A stretch of DNA of 64,000 bases from Amphimedon queenslandica (Eukaryota; Porifera; Demospongiae; Haplosclerida; Niphatidae). Positions 34,401 to 44,983 of this stretch are shown in pieces (within the stretch, counting starts at the first letter, position 1; the number at the start of each line of letters is the position of its first letter). Below the pieces are notes generated by a model. The model worked only from the letters and a program-made list of their open reading frames with translations, did no database searches and was not told the origin of the DNA. The position numbers were made by a program, and so were the translations under genes. The stretch lies in NCBI RefSeq assembly GCF_000090795.2, contig NW_003546254.1, positions 243,930 to 307,929 on the forward strand, given 5' to 3'.

Positions 34401-34489
34401 TCGAAGTTACTAGTACAGCAAATATTTGCTGATGAGATGCACATGCAGCCGAATAGAACAACATAAAGTGCCAGAAACTCGAGCTTCAT
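31412..34489 (-). CDS. Single-pass receptor with repeated tyrosine-motif tail
   Basis: Start at 34489 (MKLEFLALYVVLFGCMCISS, signal peptide). Ectodomain exons follow at ~33728-33585 (CYNSTIHWN, HETCYNVTTGEM) and ~33560-33345 with scattered Cys (VVCSYGGCIAYAYWYCHK), then a Ser/Thr-rich stalk (~33030-32792). A TM exon (~32742-32625; VLVSSVVTMLLCVCGLFVIL) ends in KKKQKS. The final exon 32150-31412 encodes a ~245-residue cytoplasmic tail with at least eight related tyrosine motifs: NGYVESN, HEYVQLN, NGYIQTN (twice), HEYIKEE, YGYVQVN, NGYMQSK, NDYIPNN. Ser/Asn/Glu-rich and disordered otherwise. It looks like a phosphotyrosine docking platform for SH2 proteins; no kinase domain is present. The neighbour at 34959-37653 has the same architecture and is probably a tandem paralogue. 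Confidence 0.75.
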
Positions 34490-34958
34490 CACAAAGATTA
34501 AGACCGAAGGGAGAAAGGAGAGAGAGATAGAGAAAGAGAGGAAAAGAGAGAAGGGTCTTTTTGCTCTTTGAGTTCTTTTGCTCTTTTGCTCAGTGCTTTT
34601 AGCTATAAATTAACTAGCCTTAGGCCTTCTCTGTCGTTACCACGCCTTGCTTTATCATTGCATGCATTTTTGTGGTTCACACTTTGAGCAAAGTTGCTTT
34701 GAGTCAAAGATAATAATGCCGGTAATTGCATATCTACGTCATCCTACATCCTAATGCCAATCAATTTTCTAAATTTTTGAAGAAACTTTACAATCATTTT
34801 CATTTCAATGGGCTCAGAGCTTCTACATATTATAGTCTAGGAATTAAATTTTGTATAATGAAAATAATTTGATAAAAATAATGTAATAAAGTGATACAAA
34901 ATTTGATTACAAGAACAAACAGCATGCTATGATAGACTATATTTTGTTATGAGCTAAT
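34490..34958. other. Spacer between tandem receptor genes
   Basis: 469 bp: presumed promoter of the downstream receptor with a GA/CT-rich stretch near 34510-34560, and AT-rich 3' flank of the upstream one. Nothing else recognised. Confidence 0.4.
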
Positions 34959-37653
34959 CTATTTTTCATCATCAGTACTTGCTGTACCATTAGTAAAACC
35001 GGAATCAGTACTCGAAGCTAATGACAATAGTTTCATTTTATTTATATTGTCAGTAGAACTGATGGAAATTGAACAATCCTCCTCAGAAGTACTGAGTGAC
35101 TTGCAACTTTGCTCTCTATCTCGAATAAATGTTGCCTCCAATTTCTGTTTGTCATCAGTTTGACTCTCCGGCAATAATTTGTTATTTGTTACATTACTAA
35201 TGTTCTTTTGAGCGGGTACAATATTAAGCAGAGGAACTTTCTCTCTTGCTGCTGGAGGTGGTGGTTGCAAATCTTGGATGACTGTAACAATAGACAGTGT
35301 TGAGGCTCCGAGCTCAATAAACGTGTAATCTGACTTCTACAAAGAACAGATGGAATGAAAATCATGCAATTTTGTAGCTACATGTATAATGCGTATATTG
35401 TCACATGATCTGATGGGGATTTCCTTTTGATATTACGTAATGCATTGGAATGAGAAGGAACAGTTTGTATAATCCAGTTATGAACTAGATATGCATACAT
35501 TTGAGTTTGTTGCTGTTCCTTAATGCATTTAAAATTGGAAGCAAAGGCATTGTTGCATGTAATGATATGCAGGAAGTATACATGCTTGGATGTAGGTGTG
35601 TAATTAAGGAAGTGTACCAAAGCGTGTCTTATAATAGTTGTTTACTTACCAAATCTAAGCTTGGAATGTAGTAAGGCTCTTCCTCATCTCTCCTGTAATA
35701 GTACAATAAATACAGTAACTGTACAATACATTATGCTACATTTCAATTCATAGCTCATTAAGTACAGTAGTTGGTCAACATATGGGATACCAATGAAGCT
35801 AATTAGTTAACGATTTACCACATGCAAATTGACTGTTTGATTGTAATTACTAGGAATTTGGGAGGGCTTCCCTGCTATTATAAGAGCAATAAATTATGTT
35901 GACTCTCTATACACACTTCCCCTCTTATATACCTTTTATTGTATCTTCTCCAATAACCAACACTAAGTAATATCAGCATTATTATAACAAATACTAGCAG
36001 TATCAGAAAAGCTAGGCCTGCTGTTAAGGTAGTTGCAATTACTGGATCAATAGTCTCTGGAAAAGGAGACGTTGGCAAAAATGGTGGAGGAAGTGAAGAA
36101 GGAGAAGCTTTCAAGGATGTTGCATAATAAGAGCTACCTAAAAGGATAAACAAAGAGCAATAATTGTTTGCAATCTCTTGCATTTAAAATGACATCACAT
36201 CCATCTCTCTATTCAACACAAGCAGTATGTTAATTAATGTAGTTCTAATTCTTTTGTATTCTATGTCTTCATTTGCCATATGTATTGGACTGTTTGGGCT
36301 CACTTTTGGATAATCTAATCACTGAGTCCTTTACTCGATATAGCTTCCACCAATTTACTCATTACATCCACTCACTCTTCCCATTCAATCATACAGCATT
36401 ACTCCACACTCACTTGTTCCTAATGGATTGCTAATAGATTCTGATTTTATTGTGGTGTGAGATTCCCTTGCAAAACTGGATGTCAACATAGAAGCTATAA
36501 GGTGCAGGTGTAGTGCAATGCTTATGCAATCAATCAACTTACACTCAGTGACGGTTGAAGTAACAATTATTGGAAGAATTGACTGTTGAGCTACATTACT
36601 ACTTGATTGAATTAGAACTTCACTGCTGCTGCTAATAACTTCACTACTAGTTTGCAAATCTATTCAGTGCATGAAATGACAGAATGTCAGTAAAACTATA
36701 CTCGTAGCTTTTTCATTTTCATTTACCATTTCTGCATGTTCTATTAACAAATGTGCTCATATTATACCAGCAGTCGTCGTAAGAGATGCACCCACTAAAC
36801 ACGCAATAGTCTGCAAAGGGGAAGACTTCACTTTTAGTTATCAGAGACGAGTGATTCAAATCTTTGCTAAAGTATTGAATGAAATCAGAAACCTACAAAT
36901 AAATAAATAATAATGAATGCTAGCCTTTTAAAAATGCATTATAGCTTACTTTGCTTTCATTCACATAGCATGTATATTCAAGTGTTATACTCGAATCCTC
37001 TGCCGCACTGTCGCCACTAGTATTAGTAGACCATGCCACTGATACAGCCTCTCCTCCAGAGTGACACTGAACTTTATCATATCTTAGCAACTGAGATGCT
37101 TTAGGGCCATCATCACCTATAATGGTACAAGGAAACTGTAATTCAAGTTTGAGGCTTAATTTGATTTTTAGCAACAACATTGTAATCACAAATAATAAGA
37201 AAAACACTTTCACTATTGTAGTTTCCTTAACTGTCTTTGCACAAGAATTGATTACTTAGTATAGATCAATACGATGCATGCACATTATTATGTATTAAAA
37301 ATTTAATATTAAAACTAGACTATTATGCATGTGCATCAAGGCTGTGCTCAGTAAAGGTCTACTATATATATATACATAGATCTAACTCAGCCTCTGCAAA
37401 CCACCACTAAACAGAAAAATGGCTAACAGCCAAAAGGCAATCAGTAATAATAATAGAGCTACTTATGGCACAGTTATTATAAAGTACAAATGGTTATTGT
37501 TGCTGTTTACAAGTTGAGTAGCTTACCACAGCTATCATCATAAGCTAAGTCGCTGCAAGACTGAGTTGAAGAGACCGCTCCCCAAGAAGCTAAAACGAAA
37601 ATAACGAAGACCAGCAGAGAAAGAGAGAACGAGGTAGTGAAGGCAGCCATCAT
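34959..37653 (-). CDS. Single-pass receptor with Cys-rich ectodomain, paralogue of its neighbour
   Basis: Start at 37653 (or the Met at 37650): AAFTTSFSLSLLVFVIFVLA signal peptide, then QSCSDLAYDDSC. Ectodomain exons at ~37117-36948 (DKVQCHSGGEAVSVAW) and ~36896-36728 (ADYCVFSGCISYDDCWYN, RTCRN) are followed by Ser/Thr-rich stalk exons (~36660-36385; QTSSEVISSSSEVLIQSSS). The TM exon (~36140-35935) has TTLTAGLAFLILLVFVIIML then GYWRRYNKR. Tail exons are DEEEPYYIPSLD (~35690-35650) and 35337-34959 (KSDYTFIELGASTL ... STDDEK). Only three or four tyrosines lie in the tail, two as YY. It is probably a sister of the gene at 31412-34489, with a shorter tail. Exon borders of the stalk are approximate. 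Confidence 0.7.
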
Positions 37654-38114
37654 AATTGAAGAATAACAAGGAGATCTAAGTCAGTGCTTTATGAGTCTAG
37701 ACGGTTGGCGGGGCTTTATATCCTAGCATAGCAGCAATTATTGCGAGTGGGCGTAAGTGCAGCAATTCATTAAATTGGCTTCTTTTACATTAATCTGTCA
37801 TTAGTTCACGCAGCATTTTGTTTGAAGGATATAATGGCAAAGCATTTTCATGCTCCTCTTGACTCTGTAAGCAAACGTGATGAGTCTACAGGCCTACATG
37901 TATCCATTAAAATAGCAACGCCCACACTACGCATAATGTGTAGCAATTCATACAATTATTACGTATTAATTAATAACTATGCAATACAATGCTACTATAA
38001 TAATGAATCATAGTAAATTGGTAGTCATAGAGATGCTCCACTTCTCCTAGCTATAGGAACAATGTCAGATTGTCGTCATCCACTAAAGTTCTGAGTCGTA
38101 CATTACTACTATAC

Positions 38115-38147
<33 letters not shown>

Positions 38148-38239
38148 GTTAGACAAGAGTAATGTCACAGTAGGATGAGTGGGAAGGTACATGTATCTAA
38201 TGGTTTCTTGTGTAAAAGCAATAATAGCTATTATTGGAT

Positions 38240-39092
38240 ACAGTGTAGCCTCTTTATTAAGAATACTGTTTGGCCCACACTACCTGTCCATAATACATGT
38301 ACAGTGTAGCCTCCTTATTAAGAATACTGTTTGGCCCACACTATCTGTCCTTAATACATGTACAGTGTAGCCTCTTTATTAAGGACACCATTGGGCCCAC
38401 ACTACCTGTCCTTAATACATGTACAGTGTAGCCTCTTTATTAAGGACACCATTGGGCCCACACTACCTGTCCTTAATACATGTACAGTGTAGCCTCTTTA
38501 TTAAGGACACCATTGGGCCCACACTACCTGTCCTTAATACATGTACAGTGTAGCCTCTTTATTAAGGACACCATTGGGCCCACACTACCTGTCCTTAATA
38601 CATGTACAGTGTAGCCTCTTTATTAAGGACACCATTGGGCCCACACTACCTGTCCTTAATACATGTACAGTGTAGCCTCTTTATTAAGGACACCATTGGG
38701 CCCACACTACCTGTCTTTAATACATGTACAGTGTAGCCTCTTTATTAAGGACACCATTGGGCCCACACTACCTGTCCTTAATACATGTACAGTGTAGCCT
38801 CTTTATTAAGGACACCATTGGGCCCATACTACCTGTCCTTAATACATGTACAGTGTAGCCTCTTTATTAAGGACACCATTGGGCCCACACTACCTGTCCT
38901 TAATACATGTACAGTGTAGCCTCTTTATTAAGGACACCATTGGACCCACACTACCTGTCCTTAATGCATGTACAGTGTAGCCTCTTTATTAAGGACACCA
39001 TTGGGCCCAACACTACCTGCCCTTAATACATGTACAGTGTAGCCTCTTTATTAAGGACACCATTGGGCCCACACTACCTGTCCTTAATACAG
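38240..39092 (-). repeat. 61-bp minisatellite array 2 (inverted relative to array 1)
   Basis: About 14 tandem copies of the reverse complement of the array-1 unit (CAGTGTAGCCTCTTTATTAA, GGACACCATTGGGCCCACAC, TACCTGTCCTTAATACATG). The first two copies are more diverged (AGAATACTGTTTGGCCC). Unit length is 61 bp, as seen by the one-base drift per 60-base line. Confidence 0.95.
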
Positions 39093-39419
39093 AGGTGTCC
39101 TAATTTCAGGGGACATTACAAAATGTCCTCATTATAAAGGCGTCTCGTTATAAAGGCGTCTTTATTATAAAGGTTTCCTTATAAAAGGTTACTTTTGTAT
39201 GAAGGCTCTCCTTCATTCTGCCTTTACTTTATTGTTCAAGGTTGACTGACTCTAGACTAAACCATATCCTCACAGCCCACACTTACTGATATCAATGTAC
39301 AAAGACTCATTGTACTGATTAGTCCTGTGTACTATACAGGTCTTTATCACTATAGCTTCCTTCCTTTCATTCATCCTAGCATTTTCTTTGTGTCCCATGG
39401 ACTATAGTACAACAGACTA

Positions 39420-39880
39420 TTTCATCAAAAATGGCTAGAAGAGACTTCTTTGTTTTTATAATCTATTTTAATGCACATATACATGTACTTATGTCGTGTA
39501 GAAAGTTTGAGCTGATTCCGATCAAAATTGGGCCAAAGACTCTGTAGTACAGGGACTTTGGTGAAATTTTTTCAAAAATGAAAAGGTGAGAATTCTTCAC
39601 TTTAATCATTTTTTTCTGATGCATATACATGTTCTTATGTTGTGTAGCAAGTTTGAGCTGATTTTGATCAAAATTAATTTGTTTCAAATTTTTTAAAGTG
39701 CTCAAAAATTGAGCCAAAGAGCTTGTAGTATAGTACAGGGATATTGGCCAAGTTTTGGAAAAAGAAAATTCTTCATTTTTATTACATTTTCTGATACATA
39801 TACTTTATCGTATAGACACTTGAACTGATTTTGATCAAAATTGAATTTTTAAAAGATTTCTAAATTATTTTTCTTTTTTC
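39420..39880 (-). repeat. Dispersed ~180-bp repeat, about 2.5 copies, reverse orientation
   Basis: GTGTAGAAAGTTTGAGCTGA and GTGTAGCAAGTTTGAGCTGA are the reverse complement of the family core; a third copy is diverged. It directly precedes the first NOC2L exon found. Confidence 0.8.
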
Positions 39881-39889
39881 ATTTTACAG

Positions 39890-40506
39890 TCTCGTTCAAT
39901 CACTTCACTCACTGAGCTGACAGTTGCTCTTCGTTGTGCCATTGTCTCTATCATTAAATCCGGAGAAGAACAACAAACCAAACCACTGCTGCCTCATTCC
40001 AACCACTACCTAATACAGGATGGAGCAAGTAAGCTGTCATTAGCAGCTGTTTTAAACCCTTTCTTGTTACATAATAGTCATAGGCCCTGTATGTATTTAG
40101 TATCAGCACACATGTAACTATACAAGCCATATTGGTAACAACAGCTTTTTAAGGCAGGAAGGGAGGTGAGAGTTTGGCAGCCATTAAAAACATTTTAACC
40201 CCCAGTTCCGGTTCTTAAGCCCGGACTACCTAGCCTGCTGTTCACCATGGCTTTCATGCTAACACAGTAACTGTAAAAGGTTCTTTATATTGTTGCATGG
40301 TATGATAATTTGGTGTTTCTGAGTAAAGGGATTGAGGACAGGTTTGATGCAAGGAAAGTAGCCAGGAAAGAAGTCTAGGTGGGTAGGCAGACTAAGAGTT
40401 AGTAACCGACTGTGGCCAACACTCTAGCGTTTGACTATCGACAGAGTTGGGCGTAGTGTCCTCCCTTAATTAAATGTCACATTATTTAACCTCTCTCTCT
40501 TTCCTC

Positions 40507-40545
<39 letters not shown>

Positions 40546-40895
40546 TCTCTCTCTGTCTCTCTCTCTCTCTCTCTCTTTCTCCTTTAGTATTCAATTCTCT
40601 TATTATGTCTTGCCTCCAGTTTGTTTGTCAGACATTAGAGCATCACTTACCATTGCCTCCTTCATCTTCTACCAAGTAAACCACATTAAAAGCACCTGCC
40701 ACACTTTATTTGTCTCCCTCCTTTTTGACATTGTAACACGTACAATCGTACATTAGATGCATGTGATAGAGTAGGTCTTTTTATAATTGTGTACATGTAC
40801 ATGTACATGTATGTGTGTTCTTATCTGTGAATCTTTTTATTAATAATCGATGTCCTTGTGCTAGCTGCTGGGAAGCCATATTTATAGTCACAATA

Positions 40896-40944
<49 letters not shown>

Positions 40945-43900
40945 CTAGCTTGTGAATAAAAAGGATTTGACTTTCATTTATTTATTTGTAATGACACACG
41001 CTGCCAATTATCCTTTCACGCATGTAAGGATAACTTGTCATAGTTAACTAATTACGATTTAAAAACAATACTAACAATTACAAAACAATAAATAATCGCA
41101 CAACCACATACTCATGTATGCATGTACATCTCATCCTGTTACACCTTTATTATCAGTCACACGTACACAACTTGAGAATCAAATAGTAAGTGTCTTGAAG
41201 AGGTTTCTATACTCATGCTTTGCATAGTAAATATATTTAAATATGGTCCCTAATTAACACCGCCCACACTTTTACAGGTTTTCACTACCATCTACTAACA
41301 AGAAGTGGGGGCGTTTGCGCTTGGTCATCAAATCTTATCTCGTTGATATTATCCAAGTATGATTGAGGGGGCGTGTCTATCAGTGTGTGTGTGTGTATGG
41401 GTGGGTGGGTGGTGTTGGAGGGAATTTCCTGTGAGAGTTACAGCTGGGCTAGGCCCTTTGTCTGTGCAAACATTGACTTTGTTGTATTATGGTGTACGTC
41501 CAGTGGAATTGATAGCTTAAAGCTATACCCACCTCATGTCCTCACCCTTATACTATAATAGTGGGCCAATTGTTATTTCTTATACGAATAATTGAAGCAC
41601 GTAATGGTCATTATATTAGACTAACTTAATTCATAAAAATAATACTAATTCTCAGGTATTTTTTTGATGAAATTGAAGTAAAAAAAAACTGGTTCGTTTA
41701 GGACACAAAATGCGAATGAAATTCAGTTTAATTAGAGTAGAGTGAGGCCAACCTTGTAGGTATAATATACTGTTTGGTGCTTGGTCAATAGCATTATACG
41801 TATTTTAATTCCTTATCAAAAACACTATGTACATGTATAGCCATCTCTCTCTCTCTCTCTCTCTCTCTCAGTTGCTTGTAGGTGTCACGGACTCCACCAT
41901 GGTCTGTGCTTTATTGCGTCATGTTGAGGGTCTCTGGATATATTACTGCTGCTTCCCAAAGCTCTCCAGACTCCTTTGCAAGCATCTCATTAAAATATGG
42001 AGCCATGGAGGGAGTCCTGGTGAAGATGGAACGACCGTACTCTCTTTTCTTATTCTAAGGAAAATATTCATCAGTATGAACTACCATAAGCAAGAAGATC
42101 TTTTGAAGGTATGTTATTGTTGTTGTTGTTGTTGTTGTTGTTGTTATTCTCTTCTCTTCCTCTAGTCCCTTTATCTTGCCTATATAAGGAACAGTAAATA
42201 TACAAATGTTAAAACCATATCTCACATTCGGTTCATGTGCGGCTGCCTCATTGATTTCCTCTCCCTCTCTCCTGACCACGCCTACCAATTAATATTCATA
42301 TACACGAGACAGTTAGCGAATCAACTCCGGAGTGCATTCGATAACAAAACTGTCGCTGTTGCTACTTGGCCTTTTATGCATTCTCTCGAGCTATTCACTT
42401 CTGTTCTCTCATCCTCAAACTGTCACGAGTCCCTCTCTCCTTTAATTTATCCCGTTACCATGGTAGCAATGGGCGTCGCCCAGTTCCTTTCTACTTTTTC
42501 GTCGGCTTTTGTTCCGGCTAGACTCCATGTTGTGAGGATGCTTGTCGAAGTTGCCATGGAAACCAACACGTACATTCCTTTAGCCCCGATAATTCTTGAA
42601 GTACGTTTGTGTACATGTACATGTACGACTGTACATGTGCTGTGTATTTTTGTATTTTAGATATTAGAGAGTAGTTCTTCTGGTAAAGTGGGTGGAGCTA
42701 GGGGCGGAGCTAAGGGAGGAGTGGGGAAGTCCCCTAGTCTGTTGTGCACTCTAAAGTTAAAGAAAAACCAAATTGGAAGCAAAACAACACAAGTTAGCTC
42801 CTCCTTCTCCTAACACAAAAACAATTTTATTTATATATTTTGTTGTTTTTGGGCAAAGTGAAAGTGCATCTGTTTGTACGGGGATAGGGTCATCTAACTA
42901 TTATCAAAGTTAAATAGCAAGTTTGTCTTTATTTGCAGCAAACGGTCAGCAAGACAAGACCAAACTGTATAGCAGCAAGGAAGGTCATTACAGCACAGCA
43001 ATAGCGTGGCTCAGGGGCTGAGCCCCTTCAAGTGTTTTGCATTCTTCTAGTAGTTCTTATGCATTTTCACGTAGTGTTACGTAATAAGGTATAGACACTG
43101 TGTGATCCTTTTTTATTGATAAAGTTTTAATTGCTGTCAGTCAAAATAATCTCATTTGACCTCACAGCTGCTTCCTTCTCTTGATATGGATCATTCCTTT
43201 ATACTCCATAGTTTAGTATGGCTTGTTTTTGAAGCGGACTATTGATCTTTGACGTATTATGTTTGTCCTAAGAAATTACTTTTATTTTGATTCTTTGAAT
43301 TTCTGTTTTCATTAAATGTCTCTGTTACAACTGGTGTGAATATTTCATGCTTTAATAAAAGCAATGATTTATATATTGTCATTAATTAATTTTGCTTTCA
43401 TTGACTAATTACTTGTGTGTGTAATAATTGTCCTAATTCTTCCTGTTGGCCGGTTCTTTTAATTTTATAGAATGTCTTTATTTTTCCTGTCCCCTGATAT
43501 TTATTTGATTAGCAGCCTCCTTACAAACCGGCCCACCCTTTCCTGTGTTGTCCTACTTCACTCTCTCTCCCCCATAGATAATCCATCTCCTCTCACTCAA
43601 TGTTTTTTCCTCTTTCCCTGTCCTTCACCCCCCCTCTCTCTCTTTTAATATTTCACATCTTCCTTTTAATTAGAGTTCGATACTAAATTGGTGTATGGAG
43701 CTGTTAATTAAACTCTTATCCGGTCAATCTCATCTCATCAGTTACCCGGAGATGTCGTTCCCAACCATAGCTAGGGTAAGAGCAAGTGTCGTTTGTTTAA
43801 TTAATCTAAATCCTCTTATTATTTATTTTATTTTAAGCTACGGAAGATAATGAAGTCTTCGTCCATCAGTTGGTTTAAGCATCACATCAAACAAATAATT

Positions 43901-44827
43901 GAAAAAGTGATTTTATTATTATTATTATTATTGTTGTTGTTGTTGTTGTTATTATTGTTATCAGAGTGAAGAGACTAGTAAGCTGTTAATGAAGGAGAGA
44001 AGTGAAGTAACATTTTCTCCTAAAGACAAAGACCAAGTCGTAAGTCAATAGCTATGAAACATGTTAGCATAAGCATGTTAGCATAAGCATGTATGTGTAC
44101 ATGATATGAAGACCAGCTGGTGTTATTGATCCTTTCCCTCCTCTTCCAGGAGTGCTGGGAGAGAGAGCGTAAAGCTGAAAAGAACCCGTTAAAGAGCTTT
44201 TATGAGACGTGGGTCGCTGTACAGAAGCAGTTAGAAGAGGAAGAAAAACAGGAGGAAGGGGAGGAGGAGGAGGAGGAGGTAGATGAATCAGAAGTAAGTT
44301 TGGGATTTTTGGTGGCCAAAATTTGAAGTTTGGATTTGAAATACTTTTTTTATAATTGTAGGAAGAGAATATTGTTAATGGTATTGATTTAGCAATATTA
44401 TGCTGTTTTTTTGCGATTTTGCTCTTTTTTAAATTAATAACTATTAATAAACAGCCTAAATTATTAATAAATGCTAGTACTAATTTTTTTGCGATTTTAA
44501 AGCCACTCGCAAAAAAAACTAGTACTTGCAAATAGTAACTCTAATATCTATGATCAGAATTAAATTTTTAACTTATTTTTGGGATTTTTTGATGACCAAA
44601 ATTTGAATTTTGAAATACTTTTAAAATTTAAAATATTTTTTTCATAATTGTAGGAAGAGGACGTACAAGTAGGGGAAGGGAATAAAAAGAAGAGAAAAGG
44701 AAAGCAGGTTAATTCTAAAAATAAAAGACAGGAATTGAGCAGCTGCAGTAGTAGTAATAGTGATGATGAAGAGAGAGACAGAATTGAGGAGTTTGAACTA
44801 TCGTCTAACGATGATGATAGTGACTAA
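39890..44827 (+). CDS. NOC2L: Nucleolar complex protein 2 homolog, N-terminus missing
   Basis: Exons 39890-40028, 40588-40675, 41278-41356, 41872-42108, 42166-42600, 42661-42792, 43674-43775, ~43838-43908, ~43966-44040, ~44150-44293 and ~44655-44827. The protein aligns to NOC2 from about residue 170 on: SITSLTELTVALRCAIVSII, DGAVFNSLIMSCLQ across a junction, KKWGRLRLVIKSYLVDIIQ, YIRNSKYTNVK and TYIPLAPIILEILE, then FYETWVAVQKQ and an acidic, Lys-rich end with stop at 44825-44827. NOC2 works with NOC1/NOC3 in pre-60S ribosome export, and in animals also as a histone-binding repressor. The acidic/basic first ~170 residues are not found upstream; they may sit beyond a very long intron or be lost by misassembly. 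It converges on ARMC3. Confidence 0.88.
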
Positions 44828-44983
44828 GTAATTGTTTTCACGTATTATAATTATTCAATGAGAAAAAGATAATACTTAAAACAATCATGTAATTATTATA
44901 ATAATTTCAAGCTCTATATAATATTATAATTACATGTATCATCATTATTATTATTGTTATTATTATTAAAATACATGTAAAGT

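Larger units (their letters stand above)
37654..39889. other. Large spacer before NOC2L fragment
   Basis: 2.2 kb with no gene I can support on either strand. It holds an ATA/AAT-rich patch (~38120-38150), minisatellite array 2 (38240-39092), a TTATAAAGGCGTCT-type tandem (39130-39190) and copies of the dispersed ~180-bp repeat (39420-39880). N-terminal NOC2L exons would be expected here or to the left and were not found. Confidence 0.6.

Noticed and set aside
37822-38013. Short plus-strand frame MKDIMAKHFHAPLD as a NOC2L first exon
   Set aside because: No similarity to the acidic NOC2L N-terminus and no suitable donor linking it to the exon at 39890.
19272-38240. Recent inversion between the two 61-bp arrays
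   Set aside because: Mitofusin exons lie in the same orientation on both sides of array 1, so the segment to the right of array 1 is not inverted relative to it.
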